Shown: positions 33,231 to 40,871 of the stretch, piece after piece
How the letters are laid out: each line of letters starts with the position of its first letter
How positions within the stretch are numbered: the first letter of the stretch is position 1
Assembly: GCF_016123485.1 (NCBI RefSeq)
Contig: NZ_JADCKQ010000020.1
Location: 1 to 43,207 of the forward strand
Source of the DNA: Halocynthiibacter styelae
GTDB taxonomy: Bacteria; Pseudomonadota; Alphaproteobacteria; Rhodobacterales; Rhodobacteraceae
Direction: 5' to 3'
Length of the DNA: 43,207 nucleotides
Notes under the pieces: model-generated
The model's database searches: none
What the model saw: the letters and a program-made list of their open reading frames with translations, nothing else
Told to the model about the DNA's origin: nothing
Translations under genes and position numbers: made by a program

Positions 33231-33954
33231 GCTGCGCCCTCTGCACACGTCAGCTTGGCGCTTGGTTGAGGCCCAGCACGTGGTGTCCACACTTAATCTA
33301 GTCGATAATCTGGACGAGCAAAATCTTCTTGAGGATATTCTAGAAGAGAGCAAACCGCCGGTTCCCGTGGAATGTCAGCACCTTGATTATCTTCTCAGTA
33401 CCCCGTTTCGCTATCGGCCCTATCCTTATGGGTCGCGGTTTCGTAAAGCAGGTCTAACGCCCGGGGTGTGGTATGGGGCAGAGAAGCCAGAAACTGCCGT
33501 GGCTGAAATGGTATTCTATCGCTTTCTGTTTTACGCAGAGAGCCCGGCAACCTCATTCCCTGATAATCCGGCGGATTACACTGCGTTTTGTGTAGGGGTA
33601 GGAACGGAAGTTGCGTTGGACCTTACTGATGGTGCGCTTGCAGAAGATCACAAGATTTGGACCGATCCGACAGACTATTCTGTCTGTCAGGACTTGGCTA
33701 GAACTGCGCGTAAAACCGGGGCTGAAGCTATTCGTTTTCAGTCTGTTCGCGATCCAGAAGGTGGTGCAAATCTGGCCGTTCTGACATGTGCTGCGTTTCA
33801 GGATGCAATCCCTGTTGACCGTCAAAGTTGGCGTATCCGCATCAGTAAATCTGGGGCACAAGCTGTTAGAGACTATCCTCGTTTAGGAATGGAATATGGC
33901 TGTGAAGCATTTGATTTTGACCCAAGGGTGAAGGGAATGACGTGGGAGCGCTGA
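33190..33954 (+). CDS. RES-domain toxin (NAD+-degrading)
   Basis: 254 residues from an ATG at 33190, overlapping the antitoxin gene by 41 bases. The RES core is visible: AWRLVEAQH with its Arg, GVWYGAEKPETAVAEMVFYR with the Tyr and Glu, and AIRFQSVRDPEGG with the Ser. Family members deplete NAD+ by phosphorolysis and cause stasis. The frame is open upstream from 32932 but that part is antisense to nothing and overlaps the antitoxin. A hairpin ends the unit. Confidence 0.9.
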   Translation: MSSPIWTQDALRSELRPLHTSAWRLVEAQHVVSTLNLVDNLDEQNLLEDILEESKPPVPVECQHLDYLLSTPFRYRPYPYGSRFRKAGLTPGVWYGAEKPETAVAEMVFYRFLFYAESPATSFPDNPADYTAFCVGVGTEVALDLTDGALAEDHKIWTDPTDYSVCQDLARTARKTGAEAIRFQSVRDPEGGANLAVLTCAAFQDAIPVDRQSWRIRISKSGAQAVRDYPRLGMEYGCEAFDFDPRVKGMTWER

Positions 33955-33965
33955 AAGCGGCGCTC
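33946..33965 (+). terminator. Hairpin at the end of the RES-Xre unit
   Basis: GAGCGC (33946-33951) pairs with GCGCTC (33960-33965), followed by AATTTTCT. It overlaps the stop codon of the RES gene. Confidence 0.6.
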
Positions 33966-34193
33966 AATTTTCTAATGTTGAATATAATGGCTGGATGTGG
34001 AAGTTCATCCCTTCCTTTCAGGATTCAGGGTGTGGCAGAAATTTCCGATACCCTTTTCACATCGCGCTTGAAGTTTTGAAAACTCCTCTTGTCACTCGGC
34101 GAACGGGGCACAGAGATTGTTCCCCTGCCGCAAGGGTGTTTTATCCTCCCATGTTTTGCCCCGTGCCAGAAATTCTTTGCTGTTACTGTACCC

Positions 34194-35069
34194 TCACACA
34201 ATATCCCAACGTCGCAACATCCAGTACCACTGCTCTGGATTGGCCATGATCCGTGCAGATAGACTGTCATTAAAAGCACGTGTCATGGTAATGGTATTCG
34301 TGTGTGGGATTGGGGCTTCGAATTCCACACGGAACGCGTTCCCATCTTCAGAACGAATACCGTATGCAGCTATCATGGGAAGATCGTATCTGAGAGCAAG
34401 CTGAGCCGCCGAGAGAGATGTGTAGGCGTCATGTCCAAGAAACGGTATCCGTTCACCCTCTGAATATTTTTCATCTAGCAAGATAGAGATAATGCCGCCA
34501 TCACGTAGGTGACGTACAAGGGCTTTGGTTCCCACGCGGCCAGTAGCCAAAATAGGCTTCCCTCCTGCCTCAATACCAGCACGAATGCGGCGTTCGTAAT
34601 GGCTGTTTTTATGAGGTCGATAAACTGCTCCGCTTTCTAGGCCGTGCATTTTAATCACAGCGCGAACTGCTTCCCACTGTCCAAAATGACCGGAAACAAT
34701 AATTACGCCTTTGCCCGCGGCCTGAGCTTCTTTTAGCGCGGTGAGGCCAGGGCCAGAAGCGATGAATTTATGGTGCTGATTTTGAAATTCAGTGCCGTGA
34801 TAAATTTCAAATAGTGTTCGCCCCATATGCCGCCCCATATCGTGACCAAGCTTCGCGCGCGCCCTGCGCTTCATGTTAGGAAAAACGCGCTTGGCCTCGC
34901 GATTAAATCGGATCCGTGCCGGCGGAAACCAACGCATGACCGTTGCCAATGTTGTTCCCAATCCACGAGAGCGTAAATTAAAGGTTCGCCATCGGACAGC
35001 TGTCAACGCTGACCACAAGGGGACGTATCTGGCGAGATGAAAAATTGACTTCAGAGATGAGGTAAGCAT
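34194..35069 (-). CDS. LpxL/HtrB-family lipid acyltransferase
   Basis: 291 residues from the Met at 35069. The frame extends to an ATG at 35150, but the added residues lack family similarity and neither start has a good ribosome site. The acyltransferase signature is SGHFGQWEA (HxxxxE). Later blocks are GGIISILLDEKYSEGERIPFLG and the closing NPEQWYWMLRRWD. Such enzymes acylate lipid A or related lipids at the inner membrane. It is a single gene between a toxin-antitoxin unit and an IS66 remnant. Roseobacters usually encode LpxL elsewhere, so this may be an accessory copy acting on another glycolipid or ornithine-type lipid. Confidence 0.85.
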   Translation of the reverse strand: MLTSSLKSIFHLARYVPLWSALTAVRWRTFNLRSRGLGTTLATVMRWFPPARIRFNREAKRVFPNMKRRARAKLGHDMGRHMGRTLFEIYHGTEFQNQHHKFIASGPGLTALKEAQAAGKGVIIVSGHFGQWEAVRAVIKMHGLESGAVYRPHKNSHYERRIRAGIEAGGKPILATGRVGTKALVRHLRDGGIISILLDEKYSEGERIPFLGHDAYTSLSAAQLALRYDLPMIAAYGIRSEDGNAFRVEFEAPIPHTNTITMTRAFNDSLSARIMANPEQWYWMLRRWDIV

Positions 35070-35185
35070 CTCATCTGTATGATCGAGCTCAGCAGAAAAA
35101 CCAATCGAAAACGTGAGCGAGGCAAGCAGGCTGCTGTGGCCATGGCGCATAAAATTGCTTGCATCGTTGTCTCGTGTATGTTAAC

Positions 35186-35204
35186 ATGCCCTTCGGGCAT
35201 TTTT
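35186..35204 (+). terminator. Small intrinsic terminator-like hairpin
   Basis: ATGCCC-TTC-GGGCAT followed by TTTT. It lies at the upstream edge of the IS66 fragment and overlaps its first codons. Confidence 0.5.
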
Positions 35205-35433
35205 CGAACGCACCATCCGCCCCATTGCCCTGAACCGCAAAAACGCTCTCTTCGCCGGCCATGATGCCGGGGCGCAGAACTGGGCGGTCATCGCGTTCCT
35301 GATCGATACCTGCAAACTCAATGGGATCGCCCCCCACCGCTATCAGTCCGCGGTGCTGACCGTCATTGCCGACGGACACAAACAATCCGACATCACTGCG
35401 CTGCTGCCGTGGAACCACGCCAAATCCGTGTGA
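35197..35433 (+). pseudogene. IS66 transposase (TnpC), C-terminal fragment
   Basis: Reading from the Phe at 35203 gives FERTIRPIALNRKNALFAGH, then NWAVIAFLIDTCKLNGI, and a stop at 35431-35433. This is the IS66 C-terminal domain, about 77 of roughly 500 residues. There is no start codon, catalytic domain, tnpA or tnpB. It marks an old insertion or deletion point between the acyltransferase and the phosphonate-type operon. Confidence 0.85.
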
Positions 35434-35745
35434 TCGGAGCACCGCTTACAATGAACCTTGCAAAGTTAGAGCCATCTGAGACTAAACGAAACACAGAGAT
35501 AGCAAAGCCGATGAACTGATGGGAATTTAGTCAGCTCGAGAACCAATATACACCGTACTTTGTCCGGAACGTTCACTGCTAGATGTACAGGATGGGACTT
35601 GGCTTGTAGACACCACCAAAGCCAATGGTCATGTGCCCCGCACGAACAGGCGAGGCAAATGACCGCATCGGACAATTATAAATCACACCAGAAATGACTT
35701 GCTATGCAGGAGCCATCCACAAAAGTTATGGCGATATTTAGAAGT
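35434..35745. other. 312-bp region with no feature
   Basis: AT-rich sequence beyond the IS66 fragment. I see no gene, repeat or clear terminator. Confidence 0.6.
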
Positions 35746-36027
35746 CTAGAAATCGTCGAATTCCGGAACATTGCCCAGTCTTATAAGGAAATTTGGTGTT
35801 CCAACTTCTCCACTTTTAGGGTCTTCACTGACCATATATGCGTCGGCACCCGAGCAATCCTCGGATAAAGCTTCTCGTTCGGCTCTGTTTTTCGCTTCCG
35901 ACGCTGTGGAATATTCAAATTGCTTAGCAATTTTGAGACCCACCTGCCCATCGCGCCCAGCCTTCGTTTCAATATATGTCTGGCAGATGTAGTGAATTTT
36001 TTCTGCGGTTTGCTCTGAGTTTGTCAT
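35746..36027 (-). CDS. Small conserved-type hypothetical protein
   Basis: 93 residues, acidic, with a pattern seen in small alphaproteobacterial proteins of unknown function: QTYIETKAGRDGQVGL, then SEAKNRAEREA, then DPKSGEVGTPNFLIRLGNVPE. No signal peptide or membrane segment, so probably cytoplasmic. It lies 72 bp after the next ORF upstream on the same strand. Composition and the clear start favour a real gene. Confidence 0.6.
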   Translation of the reverse strand: MTNSEQTAEKIHYICQTYIETKAGRDGQVGLKIAKQFEYSTASEAKNRAEREALSEDCSGADAYMVSEDPKSGEVGTPNFLIRLGNVPEFDDF

Positions 36028-36099
36028 GGATTTATCCTAAGAGGCAGCGAAGGCGATAAGAAAATTGACGAGCAGCCTAAGATCAACGCGTTTTGCGTG

Positions 36100-36291
36100 C
36101 TATTGAGCTGTGGTTCCTGGCGGTGTGTTCGCTTCTCTTTCGAGACGGGCCTTGCGAAGCCTGGTAATTTTGGCTTGCCGCTCTTCCGCTTCTTCATCAA
36201 CCATCGTTCTGACAATACGCGTGGTCTTATCCATTGGGGTCTCTGGTTTAGCGTCATAAGCTTTAAACACATTCTTTTTTGTGAGCTTCAC
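36100..36291 (-). CDS. Small basic/acidic helical hypothetical protein
   Basis: 63 residues from a GTG at 36291 (a TTG one codon earlier is also possible). Very rich in Lys, Arg and Glu (EEAEERQAKITRLRKARLERE), predicted helical, with no cysteine or signal. No family assigned. Its start overlaps the stop of the 16-codon ORF upstream by four bases (GTGA), and AAGGAGAC before the start is an excellent ribosome site, so translation is likely. Confidence 0.6.
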   Translation of the reverse strand: MKLTKKNVFKAYDAKPETPMDKTTRIVRTMVDEEAEERQAKITRLRKARLEREANTPPGTTAQ

Positions 36292-36338
36292 CAATTGGCG
36301 TCTCCTTCTTTGTTACCGCGTTTGTTACCTTTGGACAT
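36288..36338 (-). CDS. 16-codon leader ORF
   Basis: ATG at 36338 to TGA at 36288, with AAGGAAACG upstream. The product begins MSKGNKRGNKEGD. The MSKGN(K/R)RGN(K/R)E start is shared by a widespread family of very small basic proteins of about 40-50 residues, here cut short. It overlaps the next ORF by four bases, so it may be a truncated gene or a coupling leader. Confidence 0.5.
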   Translation of the reverse strand: MSKGNKRGNKEGDANW

Positions 36339-36363
36339 TTCGTTTCCTTCTGTTGCGGGAAGT

Positions 36364-37203
36364 TTATTTTCGTCTAAAACTTTGGATGGAACCTGCATCC
36401 GATAGGTGCAAGTATGACGGGGGACGCATGGCCCGTTTAGCTGATTTTCCGAACATTGAATTTGCCGCCTCGAAATCGTCGTGTGTATCGATTTCAACCC
36501 AATCCAAATCGGTGATATCCGTAATGTGGAACGCCACACCATGAGCGATAAGACGCTCGTAGGCTGCTTCATAGTAATCCTGTCTATGTGCCTCTTCCCG
36601 CATCATGGTTTCGAGTTCGGCCACTAGCAGCATAGAGGTTTGAGCGCTTATCTTTTCGATGCCAATAGATTCACCCATCGCGGATTTGAGATCGACCGTT
36701 TTGCTGGCTTGCTGCACACGTTGGTCCATGTCGAATACGACTTTGACCTCTTCGGCCTCCAACTTGATGATGCGGTCAATACACAAGGTGTTTTCGGCAT
36801 TGTGGGCCATCAAACGTTGTAGAACCTTTTGATCGAACACTACATCGGCATCAAATTTAATAAAGCCTGCGCCAGAGTTCGCATTGATCGCCAACATCAA
36901 AGAATAACCCGTGTTGGTGGTTTCATACTGATCGTTGACGATAAACGTCACATTCAGTTGGGGAAAACGATTTTGAACAAACGCTCGGATTTTGTTTTCC
37001 AAATACCCCAGAACGATAACGAATTCGGTCAACCCACAAGCCTGACAATTAGTGATCATTCTTTCAAGAATAGGTGTGCCAGCCACCTTCAACAGGCTTT
37101 TGGGACAATCGTTGGTGAGCGGACGAATGCGTGACCCAACACCAGCAGCAAGGATGATAACTTTGGGAATGTTGGGGGCAGTTTTGGGAGGTTGTTTTTT
37201 CAT
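36364..37203 (-). CDS. Nucleotidyltransferase, probable phosphonate cytidylyltransferase (PntC/LicC-like)
   Basis: 279 residues from the ATG at 37203, one base after the stop of the phosphatidyltransferase gene and preceded by AGGAAA. The N-terminal NTP-transferase motif is VIILAAGVGSRIRPLTNDCPKSLL (first 20 shown in part: GxGxRxxPxTxxxPK). FIKFDADVVFD supplies the metal-binding Asp, and DLDWVEIDTHDDFEAA is the closing block of choline-phosphate or aminoethylphosphonate cytidylyltransferases. It would activate a phospho- or phosphono-alcohol as its CMP derivative for the neighbouring transferase. Phosphocholine is an alternative substrate, but the linked PhnW-like gene favours aminoethylphosphonate. 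Confidence 0.82.
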   Translation of the reverse strand: MKKQPPKTAPNIPKVIILAAGVGSRIRPLTNDCPKSLLKVAGTPILERMITNCQACGLTEFVIVLGYLENKIRAFVQNRFPQLNVTFIVNDQYETTNTGYSLMLAINANSGAGFIKFDADVVFDQKVLQRLMAHNAENTLCIDRIIKLEAEEVKVVFDMDQRVQQASKTVDLKSAMGESIGIEKISAQTSMLLVAELETMMREEAHRQDYYEAAYERLIAHGVAFHITDITDLDWVEIDTHDDFEAANSMFGKSAKRAMRPPSYLHLSDAGSIQSFRRK

Positions 37204-37204
37204 A

Positions 37205-37972
37205 TTATTTCCTGACGGGGGATTTGGAGTTTTTACTAATCTGGCACCCGTGTTGAAGGGGACGGAACAGACCGTGGGCAAGTTGGCTCAGGGCAAAGAT
37301 CCAAAGCATTGGTGTCAAAGCATCCAGTACCAACCCGGCACTCAGCATGAAGATGAACACCCCTTCATTAAATGCGAGGATTTTAGGTTGTTCTCTTGCA
37401 AACCAGATGAGGTTTTCTTTTGCGCTGAACCCTAGACCGGCTGTTGCTGGTTGGTTTGTGACCTGTGCCATTTTTGTTGGAAAACTTGGGTCATTAGCGG
37501 TTTCAATTTCAATTGCGACATATTTGGCGTAGCCGCGCAGACTGTAAAAAGTGACGCCGATAAACGAGAGATAAATCGGCATGGCATTGCCTGACTGAAC
37601 AGAGGCCGAATAGCCAGCAGCCCCAAACCAAATGATCACTTGAATTTGATCTGTCAGCCTGTCGAAATAGCTCCCGACGCTTGAGGATACTTTCCTATAA
37701 CGCGCTATTTGCCCATCCATGCAGTCTAAAACATGGCTGAAGTGAATGAGAATTGCCCCGATAACGAAGTTCCACGAACCGCCCGCCACAACGCAAATGG
37801 CCGCCGTTATGGCTACTAGAAATGACGCCAGTGTAATTCGGTTAGGCGTGATACATTTGTATTCAACCGCAATATAGTTCAACACAATGCCCAAAGGTGC
37901 CGTTACGAATGAGGACCACCATTCATCATTTTTTGTTTTGGTTTCCCAAAGATTTTTGAACTTCTCATTCAT
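37205..37972 (-). CDS. CDP-alcohol phosphatidyltransferase family membrane enzyme
   Basis: 255 residues from the ATG at 37972 (ATGA overlap with the aminotransferase stop; a Met 16 codons earlier is less likely). The catalytic CDP-alcohol motif D-G-x2-A-R-x8-G-x3-D-x3-D is exact: DGQIARYRKVSSSVGSYFDR plus the following LTD. Several membrane segments flank it. The enzyme would move the CMP-activated head group onto a lipid or other alcohol. Placed between a PhnW-like and a PntC-like gene, the head group may be 2-aminoethylphosphonate. Confidence 0.88.
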   Translation of the reverse strand: MNEKFKNLWETKTKNDEWWSSFVTAPLGIVLNYIAVEYKCITPNRITLASFLVAITAAICVVAGGSWNFVIGAILIHFSHVLDCMDGQIARYRKVSSSVGSYFDRLTDQIQVIIWFGAAGYSASVQSGNAMPIYLSFIGVTFYSLRGYAKYVAIEIETANDPSFPTKMAQVTNQPATAGLGFSAKENLIWFAREQPKILAFNEGVFIFMLSAGLVLDALTPMLWIFALSQLAHGLFRPLQHGCQISKNSKSPVRK

Positions 37973-39165
37973 GAAATTGCCGGCTCTTCTGATTGATCGA
38001 GGAGCTTTAAAGTTGGCCAACTTTTTCGAATTGGATCGACGTCGTCATTACCACCAGCTTGGCACTTCAACAGGGCAACCTCAAGATTCTGCAAGAAAAA
38101 AATGATGTCTAGGTCGGTCATCTCGCCGATATTCCCGACTTGAAAGACCTTATCTTTGAAACACCCTTTGCCTTCATAAATGATGATCCCGTTTTCACGC
38201 AGCCTTCGACGCAAGTCGGAAACATTGACGGACCATGGCACATGCACAGTTGTCAAAATTGAGCACATATCTTTTTCGTCGATCAAAAACTTCAGGTTCA
38301 ATTTAAGCATTCCGCGTCGCAGATCGTTTGCGCGCTGTCGGATAACATCAAATCGCTTCACCACACCTTCGGACAATATATTTGTAAGCGCCTGATCCAA
38401 AGCAAAAAACAAAGGTATTGCAGGTGTGTTTGGTGTCTGACCAGTCGTGGTTAGAAATCTGTAAAAAAGTGCCAAATCTAGGTAGGTCGTTTTGGGTTTA
38501 TGATGCTTCAATTTCTCAAACTGTATTGTTTGTCCGATGACAAACGACAGGCCCGGATAAGACCCTATCGCCTTTGAACTTGAGCTAGAACAAAAAGCAA
38601 TATTGCAACCTTCCATATCTACAGGTTCCGCCCCAACAGAACTAACTCCATCAACGATGAACAAGGCCCCGTGCTTCTGTGCTAGCGCACCAATCAAATG
38701 CAAAGGATTCAACATCCCAGAACAGGTTTCATGATGAACCATCGCGATTACCGAAACCTTGTGCGCATCTAGAAATGCCTCAATTTGTGACAGGTCAAAT
38801 CCTTTGCCCCAAGGTTTCTCGATCACATGGGTATGGGCATTGTGAATTTTCGATGTATTTGCCAGCCGCTCCCCAAACTCACCATTAGATAAGATCAGTA
38901 CGTCACCCTGACCAGCAACTGACGATAACATCGATTCATTTGCTGCAGTCCCGGACCCAGTGATCACAACTACTCTATATCGGTTACGTTTTTCGATCTG
39001 AAATAATGAAAGAATCTTATGTTCGATATTGCTCAAAAGGGTGTCGAACTCCAGCTCGCGATGGCAAATATCGGATTTTATGACCGCAGAACGAAGGTTC
39101 TCCGCCACATTTACAGGGCCGGGTGTGAATAAAAACTGCGCGTTCAAAACGATGTATCTTTCCAT
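37969..39165 (-). CDS. Class V aminotransferase, PhnW-like (2-aminoethylphosphonate:pyruvate)
   Basis: 398 residues. FLFTPGPVNVAENLRSAV at residues 11-28 is the PhnW/AGXT opening. VVITGSGTAANESMLSSV binds the PLP phosphate, FIVDGVSSVGAEPVDME carries the PLP-ring Asp, and SSSSKAIGSYPGLSFVI has the Schiff-base Lys. QVGNIGEMTDLDIIFFLQNL is the closing block. It interconverts phosphonoacetaldehyde and aminoethylphosphonate with alanine/pyruvate. The last 35 residues are extra and polar. First gene of a three-gene coupled operon with a nucleotidyltransferase and a CDP-alcohol transferase, which points to biosynthetic use. No ppd or pepM gene is in the window. Confidence 0.85.
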   Translation of the reverse strand: MERYIVLNAQFLFTPGPVNVAENLRSAVIKSDICHRELEFDTLLSNIEHKILSLFQIEKRNRYRVVVITGSGTAANESMLSSVAGQGDVLILSNGEFGERLANTSKIHNAHTHVIEKPWGKGFDLSQIEAFLDAHKVSVIAMVHHETCSGMLNPLHLIGALAQKHGALFIVDGVSSVGAEPVDMEGCNIAFCSSSSSKAIGSYPGLSFVIGQTIQFEKLKHHKPKTTYLDLALFYRFLTTTGQTPNTPAIPLFFALDQALTNILSEGVVKRFDVIRQRANDLRRGMLKLNLKFLIDEKDMCSILTTVHVPWSVNVSDLRRRLRENGIIIYEGKGCFKDKVFQVGNIGEMTDLDIIFFLQNLEVALLKCQAGGNDDVDPIRKSWPTLKLLDQSEEPAIS

Positions 39166-39601
39166 CTACGCCACTTTGCCGTGCGCGTAGATTGCTAAGT
39201 TTTGAGCCCATGAGAATTACAGTTCAGATATCTGAACCGCATTGTCGAGAGGACGTTTATCGACGGGTAGGGCAACACCAAATTGGGGTCGACTGGGGTA
39301 TTCTTTGCGAAAAAAATAATCTGACATAATAATTTTAAACATGAGGCAGCCCTTCTGAACCCCATGCCAAAAATGACAGATGGTGGGCGGCGATTTGCAT
39401 ACTAGATGCGCACCAGACTAATAGTCTGGATGATTTAGGATTTTGCTTTAAGCTGACACTGAGCCAAAATTCCGAAAAGTAACTTCACTCTTCGTGGCTC
39501 AATTTGTTGACGAAGTCGAAGTCACGCGACTCTAAGTACCTCCCAGAGTACGTGATCATTCCTACCTACCGAGAGGTTCGATAGCAAGGTAAATCTATAA
39601 T
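39166..39601. other. Promoter region of the phosphonate-type operon, otherwise featureless
   Basis: 436 bp between the aminotransferase start and the IS3 relic. Apart from the palindrome at 39222-39237 I see no gene or repeat. Any upstream operon genes would have been lost at the IS boundary. Confidence 0.55.
39222..39237. promoter_or_regulatory. Perfect 16-bp palindrome before the PhnW-like gene
   Basis: GTTCAGAT/ATCTGAAC with no spacer, 57 bp upstream of the aminotransferase start. Suitable size and position for an operator of a dimeric repressor. No regulator gene is adjacent. Confidence 0.5.
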
Positions 39602-39831
39602 GTGAATAGCCCCTAGTTTCCTAGACACCTTCTTGGTTCACATTTCGTTGTCTGTTTTCGAAGTCGATGGGCGACAACATCCCATTCCTCGCATGTTTAC
39701 GTTTCGGGTTATAGAACATTTCGATGTAGTCGAAGATGCCTTGCCTGGCTTGTTCACGTGTTTTGTAAGCCCGACGACGAATGCGCTCGCGTTTGAGCAG
39801 GTTGAAGAAGCTTTCTGCAACGGCGTTATCC

Positions 39832-39874
39832 GTTGCCCGGCAATGCATGTTTACATGCATAAGAGGGGTGACAA
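39832..39874. repeat. Hairpin insertion A in the IS3 relic
   Basis: Begins GTTGCCCGGCAATG. Contains stem ATGCATGT / ACATGCAT (39843-39850, 39853-39860) and ends in AAGAGGGGTGAC. About 37 nt are extra relative to the expected CHDNAVAES coding context. Confidence 0.6.
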
Positions 39875-40062
39875 TTTCCGCGTCTGCTCATCGAGTGTTG
39901 GATGTTGTGTGCTCGAAGAAATGCGGCCCAATCCCGGCTTGTATACTGCACCCCCTGATCGGTATGAATTAGGACAGATTGTCTTGGCTTTCGTCGCCAT
40001 ACCGCCATCAGTAAAGCCTGCAAGACAAGGTCCGTAGCCTGACGTGATTGTGTGGCCCAGCT

Positions 40063-40103
40063 GTTACCGGGCAATGGTTTGAAACAAACCATGAGGGGGC
40101 AAC
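40063..40103. repeat. Hairpin insertion B in the IS3 relic
   Basis: Begins GTTACCGGGCAATG. Contains stem ATGGTTTG / CAAACCAT (40074-40081, 40085-40092) and ends in GAGGGGGCAAC. About 38 nt extra between the SRRVV codons and the TQSRQATD codons. Flanks resemble insertion A while the stem sequence differs. Confidence 0.6.
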
Positions 40104-40365
40104 AACACGGCGAGAGTAAAGGTCGATGACAACAGCCAGATACAAGAACCTCTCATAGGTTTTGATATAGGTGGTATCCGTTGCCCGACAGGCGATTTTC
40201 ATAGAAAACCTGGCGAGAGGGGGAAACCCATGCCGTATCTGGTGTAACCTGCGTAGGATGGAGCTGGTACTTCTCTGCGATCTCCTGCACCGTCTTGCCG
40301 CCATGCAACGCTTCAAGCGCCACGGTTGCCTTAAACGTGTCTGAAAAATTCCGTCGCTTCGTCAT

Positions 40366-40617
40366 TCCCGTATCCATTCTATCATGTTGGATACACCTTA
40401 GCATGCTGTTAAAATTTACCGGACCACTTCAGCTGTCAGAATATGCCTTTAACTTCAAATTGGCTGGCGTAAGTTCACGGACCAACGTCATGCCCTCTGC
40501 GGCCTACTCCCTTGAAACAAAACATTGCGCCAGCGCCTATTTTCAGAACGCTCTGAGTTTCTATTTTGTTTGTATAAACCAGCTTCACTCAGCAGTGGGC
40601 CTGATCATACCCTTCAT
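40366..40617. other. 252-bp region with no recognised gene
   Basis: Sequence between the IS3 relic and the glycosyltransferase-like fragment. No ORF, hairpin or repeat that I can support. Confidence 0.5.
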
Positions 40618-40866
40618 TTAAACCGGAGTACTCATATGCAGCATGAAACCTTGGTCGCCGCAGAATTTGGGATAATTGTTATTCCATCTGCTCAATTCAG
40701 CTGAAGTAAATTTCATCTTTTCAAAAATAAATCTCATTTGTTCTTGGGGAATGAAAATTGCACAACCTCCGGAAATGAAATCCCAATTGTTTTCTCCATA
40801 TGGGGAAACTGGGGTGTGGTGCCAGTAGCTCTTTTTCTTCCCAACAAACTGCCGAAACGGGGTGTC
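40618..40866 (-). pseudogene. Possible glycosyltransferase fragment
   Basis: The minus frame ending at TAA 40618-40620 reads GENNWDFISGGCAIFIPQEQ, RWNNNYPKFCGDQGFMLHMS. The pattern (aromatic)-SGG-hydrophobic followed by CGDQ resembles fringe/galactosyltransferase-type donor and acidic motifs. The frame continues upstream to 40911 and overlaps the RTX start, so a whole gene cannot fit. If real, it is a C-terminal remnant of an enzyme interrupted where the RTX gene begins. It could also be chance: the family call is tentative. Confidence 0.3.
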
Positions 40867-40871
40867 TCTCA

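Larger units (their letters stand above)
39602..40365 (-). mobile_element. Decayed IS3-family element
   Basis: The transposase relic ends at 39621 and is followed by a terminal-repeat-like GTGTCTAGGAAACTAGGGGC down to about 39602. The other end is not definable and may be lost near 40365-40400. The element has lost the C-terminal part of orfA and the start of orfB and carries two hairpin insertions. Confidence 0.75.
39621..40365 (-). pseudogene. IS3-family OrfA/OrfB transposase relic
   Basis: Starts with OrfA (MTKRRNFSDTFKATVALEAL, QEIAEKYQLHPTQV), then jumps by deletion into OrfB (HGFPPLARF, ATDTTYIKTYERFLYLAVVI). The continuation is frameshifted twice: QATDLVLQALLMAVW / IHTDQGVQYTSRDW / HNIQHSMSRRGN, then DNAVAESFFNLLKRERI and FDYIEMFYNPKRKHARNGM. 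Both frameshifts coincide with hairpin-forming insertions (40063-40103 and 39832-39874). The DDE Asp-Asp-Glu blocks are recognisable but no intact enzyme can be made. Confidence 0.88.

Noticed and set aside
40150-40235. A third hairpin insertion in the IS3 relic (GTTGCCCGACAGG...GAGAGGGGG)
   Set aside because: Translation shows HGFPPLARF and ATDTTYI, normal OrfB sequence. The GGGCAAC-like part belongs to the element itself.
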